64,000 nt of DNA from Rhodospirillaceae bacterium UBA1479 (lineage in GTDB: Bacteria > Pseudomonadota > Alphaproteobacteria > Rhodospirillales > Casp-alpha2). The position numbers and the translations under genes are program-made. The stretch is from contig DCRZ01000002.1 of the NCBI GenBank assembly GCA_002325375.1, positions 62,001-126,000 of the forward strand. The letters run 5' to 3'. Below the pieces are notes generated by a model. That model saw nothing but the letters and a program-made list of their open reading frames with translations. It did no database searches and was not told the origin of the DNA. Below are positions 34,817 to 42,004 of the stretch, piece after piece; positions within the stretch are counted from its first letter, which is position 1, and each line of letters starts with the position of its first letter.

Positions 34817-35455
34817 ATGTTCAATTCCGACATCCCCACCCAGGCCGGGCTGCCGACGACGCGAAAGCTTGTGCGCTCGACCCTGCTGGCCCTCCTCTCG
34901 GCGGCCGTGATCCTCGTGACGGTCGTGCTGCCGGCCGAATACGCCATTGACCCGACCGGAATCGGCCGCATGCTCGGCCTGACCGAGATGGGCGAGATCA
35001 AGACGCAGTTGGAACAGGAAGCCGAGGCCGACCGCCTGCGCGATCCGGCGCCGGCCGCCTCGGACAAGCGGTCGAGCCTGTTCGGCGGCATGGTTGCCGG
35101 TTGGTTCATCGGCACCGCCCAGGCGCAGAGCAAGGACGCCGCATGGAAGGACGAGATTGCCGTCACGCTGAAGCCCGGGCAGGGCGCCGAAGTGAAGCTG
35201 ACCATGGGCAAGGGCGCGAAAGCCGAATTCTCCTGGGTCGTCGCGAACGGCGCCGTGAACTATGACCTGCACGGCGACGGTGGGGGCCAGAACATCAGCT
35301 ACAAGAAAGACCGCAAGGTGGAAAAACACAGCGGTACCCTGGAAGCCGCCTTCGACGGCAGCCACGGCTGGTTCTGGCGCAACCGCGGGCGCCAGGACGT
35401 GACGGTGACGCTCAAGGTGCGCGGCGCCTATTCGGAAGTCAAAAGGCTGATGTAG
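34817..35455 (+). CDS. transmembrane anchor protein accompanying HupE/UreJ
   Basis: A 212-residue protein with one N-terminal membrane helix (about residues 21-40, STLLALLSAAVILVTVVLPA) and a conserved juxtamembrane block (EYAIDPTGIGRMLGLTEMGE). The rest is periplasmic, with a beta-rich C-terminal part (GKGAKAEFSWVVANGAVNYD) and the sequence HGWFWRNRG. Proteins with this block are regularly encoded next to HupE/UreJ-like permeases in alphaproteobacteria. It starts 19 bases after the permease stop with an AAAAGGA site, so it is the same transcript. The exact role is unknown. Confidence 0.78.
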   Translation: MFNSDIPTQAGLPTTRKLVRSTLLALLSAAVILVTVVLPAEYAIDPTGIGRMLGLTEMGEIKTQLEQEAEADRLRDPAPAASDKRSSLFGGMVAGWFIGTAQAQSKDAAWKDEIAVTLKPGQGAEVKLTMGKGAKAEFSWVVANGAVNYDLHGDGGGQNISYKKDRKVEKHSGTLEAAFDGSHGWFWRNRGRQDVTVTLKVRGAYSEVKRLM

Positions 35456-35492
35456 ATTTTGGCCGTCCCGGCAAGGGGCGGAAGGTCGGTGT

Positions 35493-36389
35493 TTATCGGC
35501 GGTGGCGTCTCAGCATCTCTTTCGATGCCAGCACGGCGCCGCCGACGATCAGAAGGCACCCCAGCCCGACGGAAAGCGTGGCCGCGCCCCGGCCGAAGGC
35601 GATCAGCAGCACGGTCGAGATCAGCGGCGCGGCATAGGCCAGGGCGCCCAGGACCTGGATATCGCCGTGCTTGGTGCCGTGATCCCAGGCGAAGAAAGCG
35701 GCGCCCACGGGCAGCAGGCCCAGGCCCAGCACGGCCAGCCATTGGCCTGGTTCTGCGGGCCAGACCGTCGTCTCGAAGGCGATGTGGCTGAGGGCGGCAA
35801 GAACGGCGGTCGCGGCACAGAAGCCGCCGACCGTATCCGTGGGCACGGCCCCGAACCGCCGGTTGACGATGGAATAGGCGGACCAGGTCAGGGCCCCGGC
35901 CCCCGCCATGGCGTAGCCGAGGGCATGTTCCGACTTGAAGCCGCCGATACCCGACCCGTCGGTGACCAGCACCACCGTGCCCGCCAGACCCGCCAGCGCC
36001 CCCGCCACATGCCACCAGCGCAGCCGTTCTCCCGGCAGCAGGGCCGAGAACAGCACGATCAACAGCGGCCACAGATAGGCGATCAGCCCGGCCTCTACCG
36101 GCGGCGCATTGCGCAGCGCCATGAAGTAGAAGAAGTGGTAGCCGAACAGCCCGCCCACGCCCAAGGCCCAGGCGCCCAAGGGCTGGCGCAGGAAGGCCCC
36201 GGGCCGCTCGCCTTTGACGATCCATTTGCACACGATCATCGCCGTGGCGACGGTGAAGCTCAGAGCGACCAGTTGGAACGGCGGGACACGGCCCGTCAGC
36301 GTGGTCAGCAGCGCTAGCATGCCCCACATGAGAACCGCCGTGGCGCCGATCAGGGTTGCTTTCGTTCGTGCCGTCACGACGGCGGTCAT
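35493..36389 (-). CDS. EamA/DMT family transporter (YddG-like)
   Basis: A 298-residue membrane protein with ten predicted helices and the two EamA repeats (first about residues 8-140, second about 155-290). Conserved segments are MWGMLALLTTLTGRVPPFQLVALS and VEAGLIAYLWPLLIVLFSALL (split over two helices). YddG-type members export aromatic amino acids or metabolites. Its ATG overlaps the stop of the upstream FG-GAP gene (ATGA), so the two are coupled. The substrate cannot be read from sequence. Confidence 0.87.
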   Translation of the reverse strand: MTAVVTARTKATLIGATAVLMWGMLALLTTLTGRVPPFQLVALSFTVATAMIVCKWIVKGERPGAFLRQPLGAWALGVGGLFGYHFFYFMALRNAPPVEAGLIAYLWPLLIVLFSALLPGERLRWWHVAGALAGLAGTVVLVTDGSGIGGFKSEHALGYAMAGAGALTWSAYSIVNRRFGAVPTDTVGGFCAATAVLAALSHIAFETTVWPAEPGQWLAVLGLGLLPVGAAFFAWDHGTKHGDIQVLGALAYAAPLISTVLLIAFGRGAATLSVGLGCLLIVGGAVLASKEMLRRHRR

Positions 36390-37399
36390 GGCATGAATTT
36401 CACGACCTTGAGCCGCCCGCCCGGCGCGATCATCGCTTCGGGCCGGCCGTCGCCGTCCAGGTCTTGAACCACCACGGCAAGGTCGATGGCGTCGGCGTTC
36501 ACGACCTCGGCCAGTTGGCGGAAACTGCCGAAGGCAAAGGTGACGACGCGCAGGTTGCGCCGGGCCGCGTCGGGGACGATCAGGTCGGGGATGCCGTCGC
36601 CGTCCATGTCGGCGACGTCGGACAGGCCCAGTTCCGGGGAGCCGATGGCGTGGTTGGAAAAGCCCTCGGCCTGATGTTCGACCACCAGGCGCTCGCCCCG
36701 CCATTCGTACAGTTTCAACACCGCGCCGACATGGGGTGTCACGACGGCGGCGATCTCGTTGCGTCCGTCGCCGTCAAAATCGCCGACGCCGACCGGGTTG
36801 AGCCAGCGGAAGGGTTGGCCGATGGGCTCCGATTCCGCGGCCCAGCGCAGGCCCCGGTCCGAGGTCTCGATGACGGCCAGCGCGGCCCCCGCCTTGGTAT
36901 AGCTTTTGACGGCCAGAATCTCGTCGACCCCGTCGCCGTCGATATCGACGATACGGGGGCTGCGGTCCTCGAACACGGCCTGGGTGGTCAGGTCGAGGGT
37001 TTCCAGATATCCGCCCCGAAGGCGCAGGGCCAGCCCCCCGGCCTCGATCGCGTCGCCCAGCACGCCGTGGCCGTAGCGGTCGGTCGGCTTGCGGTACCAG
37101 GCGGCGCGGATGTTGCGGGTGCCGGTGACGACGATCTCGTCGGGCATGGGGGTGCTGTCGTTCGACCCCACGGGGGGCAGGGGCTCGGGGCGCGGCGTCA
37201 GGATCACCCCCTGTTCGTCCAGGCCGACCCTATGGTGGCTGCCGTCGGCGAGGCGGATGACGGCGGCGCCGTCGATACGCCCGACCCAGGTCACGGGATG
37301 GGGCAGCTCCGCGCCGAACTCACGCACCTCCATCGCCTCGGCGGAGGCGGCGGTGGTAAGGACGGCACTGAGGGCGAACAGAAAAACGGCGCGTACCAT
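36386..37399 (-). CDS. exported FG-GAP/VCBS repeat protein
   Basis: A 337-residue protein with a signal peptide (cleavage near ASAEA). The mature part contains at least four calcium-binding-like loops (DIDGDGVDE, DFDGDGRNE, DMDGDGIPD and DLDGDGRPE) separated by 50-60 residues, suggesting part of a beta-propeller. It is periplasmic or cell-surface and the binding partner is unknown. The start ATG at 37399 gives a normal signal peptide. It is coupled to the EamA gene downstream by a 4-base overlap, an unexpected pairing. Confidence 0.82.
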   Translation of the reverse strand: MVRAVFLFALSAVLTTAASAEAMEVREFGAELPHPVTWVGRIDGAAVIRLADGSHHRVGLDEQGVILTPRPEPLPPVGSNDSTPMPDEIVVTGTRNIRAAWYRKPTDRYGHGVLGDAIEAGGLALRLRGGYLETLDLTTQAVFEDRSPRIVDIDGDGVDEILAVKSYTKAGAALAVIETSDRGLRWAAESEPIGQPFRWLNPVGVGDFDGDGRNEIAAVVTPHVGAVLKLYEWRGERLVVEHQAEGFSNHAIGSPELGLSDVADMDGDGIPDLIVPDAARRNLRVVTFAFGSFRQLAEVVNADAIDLAVVVQDLDGDGRPEAMIAPGGRLKVVKFMP

Positions 37400-37470
37400 G
37401 ACGCGCCGTCTTAACCCAGGTTCATGGCGGATGCCAGCGGATAGGGGGCGACGCTGAAATGCTCTCCCGT

Positions 37471-37532
37471 CGTCATGGCCGGGCTTGACCCTGCCATCCA
37501 CATGGACCCCCCGGTCAAGCCCAGGGATGACG
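37471..37532. repeat. dispersed palindromic repeat, copy 2
   Basis: CGTCATGGCCGGGCTTGACC opens the element and GGTCAAGCCCAGGGATGACG closes it, forming an imperfect long stem. It shares its opening word with copy 1 at 52-149. It sits between the FG-GAP gene and phaB on a gap of 155 bases and may end the phaAB transcript. Confidence 0.7.
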
Positions 37533-37554
37533 GATATCCTGGAAGCAGAGGCGC

Positions 37555-38280
37555 TTACGCCATGTACTGCCCGCCGTTGGCCGACAGGGTCGAGCCGGTG
37601 ATGAACCCGGCCTCGTCCGAGGCCAGGAACACGACGCAGCGCGCGATTTCCTCGGCCTGGCCCAGGCGGCCCACGGGAATCTGCGGGATGACTTTGGTAT
37701 CCAGCACTTCCTTGGGCACGGCCATGACCATTTCCGTGGCGATGTAGCCGGGCGCGATGGCGTTCACGGTGATGCCCTTGGACGCCGTTTCCAGGGCCAG
37801 CGCCTTGGTGAAGCCCAGGTCGCCGGCCTTGGCGGCGGCATAGTTGGTTTGCCCGAATTGGCCTTTCTGCCCGTTGATCGAGCTGATCGACACGATCCGC
37901 CCGAACCCCGCGCCACGCATGTCGTCAATGACGTTGCGCGTGAGGTTGAACAGGCCGGACAGGTTGGTGTTGATGACCGCGTCCCACTGTTCTTTGCTCA
38001 TCTTGTGCAGCGGCACGTCGCGGGTGATGCCGGCGTTGTTGACCAGCACTTCCACGGCACCCAAGTCGGCTTTGATCTGGGTCAGGGCAGCGGCGACGGC
38101 ATCGAAGTCGCCGACGTCGAACTTGTAGACGGGAATGCCCGTTTCGTCCTTGAACTTGGCGGCGGCCTCGTCATTGCCGGCGTAATTGGCGGCGACGGTG
38201 TATCCGGCTTCCTTCAGGGCAACGCTGATTGCCTTGCCGATTCCGCGGGTGCCCCCGGTAACCAATGCGACGCGTCCCAT
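37555..38280 (-). CDS. phaB: acetoacetyl-CoA reductase
   Basis: A 241-residue short-chain dehydrogenase that reduces acetoacetyl-CoA to (R)-3-hydroxybutyryl-CoA with NADPH. The cofactor motif is TGGTRGIGKAIS; the active site is SSINGQKGQFGQTNYAAAK (Ser, Tyr and Lys). The FGQTNYAAAKAGDLGFTKAL stretch is typical of PhaB rather than FabG. It lies 77 bases after phaA, probably one operon. Confidence 0.96.
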   Translation of the reverse strand: MGRVALVTGGTRGIGKAISVALKEAGYTVAANYAGNDEAAAKFKDETGIPVYKFDVGDFDAVAAALTQIKADLGAVEVLVNNAGITRDVPLHKMSKEQWDAVINTNLSGLFNLTRNVIDDMRGAGFGRIVSISSINGQKGQFGQTNYAAAKAGDLGFTKALALETASKGITVNAIAPGYIATEMVMAVPKEVLDTKVIPQIPVGRLGQAEEIARCVVFLASDEAGFITGSTLSANGGQYMA

Positions 38281-38357
38281 GTCACTCTCCCTTGAACTTT
38301 ATGGCGAAAAGGGGCGCCGCCTCCCCTGCCGATCGGCGCCCCGTTATTTTCTGCGTG

Positions 38358-39533
38358 TTAGTCCCGTTCGACGCACATGGCGATGCCCATGCCGCCGCCG
38401 ATGCACAACGTGGCGAGGCCCTTCTTGGCGTCGCGTTTTTGCATTTCGTACAGCAGCGTGGTCAGCACCCGCGTGCCGGAAGCCCCCACCGGGTGCCCCA
38501 GCGCGATCGCGCCGCCGTTGACGTTGACCTTGGCGGTATCCCATCCCAGGTCCTTGTTGACGGCGCAGGCCTGGGCGGCGAAGGCTTCGTTGGCTTCGAT
38601 CAGGTCCAGGTCGTCGATCGACCAGCCGGCCTTTGCCAGGGCGGACTTGGACGCGGGGATCGGGCCGGTGCCCATGACGGCGGGATCGACGCCGGCGGTG
38701 GCCCAGGAAACGATGCGGGCCAGCGGCGTGATGCCGCGCTTTTCGGCGTTTTTCAGGGTCATCAGGACGGTCGCGGCGGCACCGTCGTTGATGCCGGACG
38801 CGTTGCCGGCGGTCACCGTGCCTTCCTTGTCGAAGGCGGTGCGCATGCCGGCCAGTGCTTCGGCCGTGGTGCCCGGCTTGGGATGTTCGTCCGTATCGAC
38901 CACCGTCTCGCCCTTGCGGGATTTGATGGTGACGGGGCAGATCTCGTCCTTGAACTTTCCGGCTTCCATGGCGGCGGCGGCCTTCTGCTGCGACGACAGG
39001 GCGAAGGCGTCCTGCTCATCACGCGTCAGCTGCCAGCGCTGGGCCACGTTTTCCGCCGTGTTGCCCATGTGGTAGCCGTGGAAGGCGTCGGTCAGGCCGT
39101 CCTTGATCATGCTGTCGATCATTTCGGCGGACCCCATCTTGGTGCCGTTCCGCATGTTCATGACATGGGGGGCCTGGCTCATGCTTTCCTGGCCGCCGGC
39201 GACGATCACGTCGGCATCGCCAAGCTTGATGGCCTGAAAGCCGAGCGCCACGGTGCGCAGGCCCGAGCCGCACAGCTGATTGATACCGTAGGCCGTGGCT
39301 TCCACCGGGATGCCGGCGTTGACGGCGGCTTGGCGGGCCGGGTTCTGGCCGGCGCCGGCCTGCAGAATCTGGCCCATGATGACTTCGTTGACGTCCTCCG
39401 GCGCGACGCCGGCGCGCTCAAGCGCGGCGCGGATGGCGACTTCGCCCAGGTAATGGGCGGGGACGGAACTGAGGCCACCGTTGAAGGCGCCGATGGCGGT
39501 GCGTGCGGCGCTGGCGATTACGACTTCAGACAT
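38358..39533 (-). CDS. phaA: acetyl-CoA C-acetyltransferase (beta-ketothiolase)
   Basis: A 391-residue thiolase that condenses two acetyl-CoA to acetoacetyl-CoA. The nucleophilic cysteine is in INQLCGSGLRTV (about residue 89), the second active site His in NVNGGAIALGHPVGASG and the final Cys in LCIGGGMGIA. Length is standard for PhaA. It begins the phaAB operon; a candidate promoter and an FNR-type box lie upstream, within 39689-39750. Confidence 0.96.
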   Translation of the reverse strand: MSEVVIASAARTAIGAFNGGLSSVPAHYLGEVAIRAALERAGVAPEDVNEVIMGQILQAGAGQNPARQAAVNAGIPVEATAYGINQLCGSGLRTVALGFQAIKLGDADVIVAGGQESMSQAPHVMNMRNGTKMGSAEMIDSMIKDGLTDAFHGYHMGNTAENVAQRWQLTRDEQDAFALSSQQKAAAAMEAGKFKDEICPVTIKSRKGETVVDTDEHPKPGTTAEALAGMRTAFDKEGTVTAGNASGINDGAAATVLMTLKNAEKRGITPLARIVSWATAGVDPAVMGTGPIPASKSALAKAGWSIDDLDLIEANEAFAAQACAVNKDLGWDTAKVNVNGGAIALGHPVGASGTRVLTTLLYEMQKRDAKKGLATLCIGGGMGIAMCVERD

Positions 39534-39688
39534 TGTTCTCTCTCCTCAACATGAATACATCCCCCAAGCATGGACCGTGGCCCCGCGAGGCGGCTGCAAA
39601 AACGCGGCTTCGCGGTGCCGCGCTGAATTGAAACCGTTTGGATGTTTGCCTTGCGTGGCCGTTTTAGACGGCCTTCGTCCCTCTGTCG

Positions 39689-39717
39689 GTTATATGGCGC
39701 ATCCCTGATGGATACAA
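39689..39717 (-). promoter_or_regulatory. candidate phaAB promoter
   Basis: On the minus strand TTGTAT (39717-39712) and TATAAC (39694-39689) are separated by 17 bases. The -35 is weak but the -10 matches five of six consensus bases. Transcription would begin about 150 bases before phaA. The FNR-type box just upstream is centred about 52 bases from the -10, that is near -61.5, a standard class I activator position. Confidence 0.5.
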
Positions 39718-39736
39718 GGATGATCCCTGGGCCACC

Positions 39737-39750
39737 TTGACGCAGGTCAA
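39737..39750. promoter_or_regulatory. FNR/FixK-type box upstream of phaAB
   Basis: TTGACGCAGGTCAA matches the alphaproteobacterial FnrL/FixK pattern TTGA[TC]-N4-[AG]TCAA at every conserved position and is flanked by C and G to make a perfect 6-4-6 palindrome. It overlaps the phaC stop codon and sits about 200 bases before the phaA start. Low oxygen would then raise phaAB expression apart from phaC. Confidence 0.65.
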
Positions 39751-41021
39751 GATGTGGGCGTGGAGGCGGATAAAAGCCAGTCCGACAGCGGTGTAAACAG
39801 CATTTCATGCGCGCTGCTGCCGGTGACCAGGCCGATATGTCCGGCGTTGATCGGCAGCACCCTGGCGTCGGGCAGGCCGGATGCCAAGGCGTGGCTCGAT
39901 CCCGGCGGCACGAGATGGTCCTTTTCCGGGACCACGACCAGGGCGGGGCAGGAGACCCGGTCCGGGCGGATGACGTCGCCGCCGACGATCCATTCGCCCC
40001 GGGGCGGCGTGTTGCGCAAGTGCCAGTCACGAAAGCATTCGAGCGCCACCGGCCCGGCCAGAACGATGCCGTCGTTGAGCCAGTCCTCCAACTGCACGAA
40101 GCGCCTGGCGGCCTGGGTGTCCGGGGGCATCTCGGCGAAGCGGCGGAACTTGGCGGGGGTCATGTAGGGATCCAGGCCCGCGAACATGGCCTGCATCATG
40201 TCGACGGGCAGCACGCCGGTCTTGGCCATCGTGTCCTCCAGCCGGGGCATCATGCCCGCGAGCACGCGCACCAGATCGCCCTGGGCGACGTGAAAATCCC
40301 AGGGCGTGGCCAGCGTCACCAGGGCGCCGATGTGCTTGGGGCGCAATTGGGCCAGGGCCAGGGCCAGCAGCCCGCCCATGCAGTATCCGGCCAGGGCCAC
40401 CGGCCCGCCGTTGAGGGCGACGGCGACATCGAGCGCGCGGGCGAGCCGCCCGGTGATGTAATCGGTGAGGGTAAAGGCCGTTTCCGCGCCTTCGGGGGCG
40501 TCCCAATCGATGACCAGGGGGCGCAACCCCCGTGCCGCCAATGACCGCAGGAGGCTTTGGTCATGGTCCAGATCGAGAATCCAAAAGCGGTTGACCAGGG
40601 ACGGAATGACCAGGACCACGGGGCCTTCGGGGTTTGTCGCCTCGGGCACGGCGCCGTAATCGAGCAGACGGGTCGAGCCCTCGCGCCAGAGCACCGGCGG
40701 TTCGGCCGGGCGGGCCGTGCGGGGGGCCGTGCGGTACTTGCGCACGCCCCGGGTGAATTGGTCCAGGCGCTGGCGCGCCTCCTTCGTTACCGCCTTGTAG
40801 AAGGCCTCAGGCGGAACGTTTTGAAGGGCCTTTTCCAGGTCCCTTGCGCGCGCCGCCAGTTCCGGACTCAAGGGCGGCAAGCCGCCGTTCGATGCCGTCA
40901 AGGCGGCGAGCGAGCTCAGCCATGTCGAGGTCTGCACCGCCATGTGCAGCGCCAGGGGCCGGGGCCCCGGGACCGCCGGGGGCCGGGGCGGCGGCACCGG
41001 GTCCGTCGTCTGATGGGTCAT
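39747..41021 (-). CDS. phaC: PHA synthase, class III-like
   Basis: A 424-residue alpha/beta hydrolase-fold protein predicted to polymerise (R)-3-hydroxybutyryl-CoA. The lipase-box-like motif is GYCMGG with nucleophile Cys214; the aspartate is in VVPEKDHLVPP and the histidine in INAGHIGLVTG. WREGSTRLLDYG and LVIPSLVNRFWILDLD are typical PhaC blocks. It is shorter than class I PhaC, as expected for enzymes that need a partner. The N-terminal 70 codons overlap the PhaE-like gene in another frame; later in-frame ATGs (40943) would only shorten the overlap. Confidence 0.9.
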   Translation of the reverse strand: MTHQTTDPVPPPRPPAVPGPRPLALHMAVQTSTWLSSLAALTASNGGLPPLSPELAARARDLEKALQNVPPEAFYKAVTKEARQRLDQFTRGVRKYRTAPRTARPAEPPVLWREGSTRLLDYGAVPEATNPEGPVVLVIPSLVNRFWILDLDHDQSLLRSLAARGLRPLVIDWDAPEGAETAFTLTDYITGRLARALDVAVALNGGPVALAGYCMGGLLALALAQLRPKHIGALVTLATPWDFHVAQGDLVRVLAGMMPRLEDTMAKTGVLPVDMMQAMFAGLDPYMTPAKFRRFAEMPPDTQAARRFVQLEDWLNDGIVLAGPVALECFRDWHLRNTPPRGEWIVGGDVIRPDRVSCPALVVVPEKDHLVPPGSSHALASGLPDARVLPINAGHIGLVTGSSAHEMLFTPLSDWLLSASTPTS

Positions 41022-41235
41022 GGGTCTGGGTTTCCCTGGTCTGGCCGGGGGACTTTCCCGCGTTGATCGCTTGTTGCGCCAGGGCCGCGAAGGCGGTGGC
41101 CGAGCCTGTCATCATCTGCGTCATCTGCGACATGGTTTCCGTGACCTTGGGGTCGGCGGCCATGGACTGCATGTGGTCCTGCCACAGGTCCAGGTACTGT
41201 TTCGCCAGTTGGTCCAGGTCCGGTTGATCGGCCAT
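40807..41235 (-). CDS. PhaE/phasin-like small protein overlapping phaC
   Basis: A 142-residue protein with an N-terminal helical region (about 5-60, LAKQYLDLWQDHMQSM and TETMSQMTQMMTG) resembling PhaE or phasin subunits. A Pro/Ala/Gly linker follows, then a C-terminal coiled-coil-like heptad stretch (AELARRLDGIERRLAALES). The last 72 codons lie inside phaC in another frame. It starts after a normal intergenic region shared with phaR. By position it should be the partner or granule-associated protein of the synthase; family membership is inferred from context and composition rather than a clear signature. Confidence 0.65.
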   Translation of the reverse strand: MADQPDLDQLAKQYLDLWQDHMQSMAADPKVTETMSQMTQMMTGSATAFAALAQQAINAGKSPGQTRETQTHDPSDDGPGAAAPAPGGPGAPAPGAAHGGADLDMAELARRLDGIERRLAALESGTGGARKGPGKGPSKRSA

Positions 41236-41320
41236 GGCGGCTTCCTTGTCTCCGCGCGTCTTGCTGTATGCGTCCGGTGGGCTCACTATACCGTCGGCCC
41301 CGGGGTCGGGGAAACTTTCA

Positions 41321-41361
41321 TTGCGGCGCAGCAATGGACGCGGTAATTTGCCGCATCGCAA
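41321..41361. promoter_or_regulatory. two tandem TTGC-N6-GCAA sites, candidate PhaR operators
   Basis: TTGC-GGCGCA-GCAA (41321-41334) and TTGC-CGCATC-GCAA (41348-41361) are identical in arms and spacing and lie 27 bases apart. TTGCGG and TAATTT with a 17-base spacer (41321-41349) form a weak -35/-10, which the first site overlaps and the second follows. Between divergent phaR and the PhaE-like gene they would allow autoregulation by PhaR and control of the synthase operon. Confidence 0.6.
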
Positions 41362-41382
41362 CGCGCTAACGTTGGGGGACCC

Positions 41383-41994
41383 ATGGCGGATAAAAAGCCA
41401 GCCGAAGGCGAGCCGATCATTATCAAGAAGTACGCCAACCGGCGGCTCTACAATACGGCGACGTCGAGCTATGTGACGCTCGATTACCTGTCCCAGATGG
41501 TCAAGGATGGTGACGAATTCGTCGTCAACGACGCCAAGACCGGTGAGGACATCACCCGCCAGGTCCTGACCCACATCATCGTCGAGGAAGAAAGCAAGGG
41601 CACCAATCTGCTGCCCATCGGCTTCCTGCGCCATCTCATCAGTTTCTACGGCGACAGCCTGCAGGCCGTGGTGCCCAATTACCTGGAACAGACCATGCAG
41701 TCTTTCGCGACCAACCAGGAAGCGCTGCGCAAAACGATGGAAGATGCCCTTGGGGGCTTCAATCCGTTCGGTCAGTTCGAGGAAGTGTCGAAGCAGAACA
41801 TGGTCCTGTTCGAGAACGCCATGAAGATGTTCTCGCCGTTTCCCATGCCGACGCCGCCGCCCGGCACGCCGAAGGGCGGGGCCGCGCCGCAAGATGGTGC
41901 AGCACCCCAGGGCGGCGCCGACATCGACGACATGCGGGCCAAGCTGGAAGAGATGCAGCGTCAGCTTGATTCCCTGTCCGGCGACAAGAAGTAG
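41383..41994 (+). CDS. phaR: polyhydroxyalkanoate synthesis repressor PhaR
   Basis: A 203-residue regulator. The PHB/PHA accumulation regulator N-terminal domain is plain (IIIKKYANRRLYNTATSSYV, then DITRQVLTHIIVEEE), followed by the second accumulation domain (LLPIGFLRHLISFYGDSLQA). The C-terminal part is Pro/Gly-rich and ends with a coiled-coil-like DDMRAKLEEMQRQLDSL. PhaR binds PHB granules and DNA, releasing phasin and synthase genes as polymer accumulates. It is divergent from the synthase gene pair. Confidence 0.95.
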   Translation: MADKKPAEGEPIIIKKYANRRLYNTATSSYVTLDYLSQMVKDGDEFVVNDAKTGEDITRQVLTHIIVEEESKGTNLLPIGFLRHLISFYGDSLQAVVPNYLEQTMQSFATNQEALRKTMEDALGGFNPFGQFEEVSKQNMVLFENAMKMFSPFPMPTPPPGTPKGGAAPQDGAAPQGGADIDDMRAKLEEMQRQLDSLSGDKK

Positions 41995-42004
41995 CCCTTC
42001 TGCC

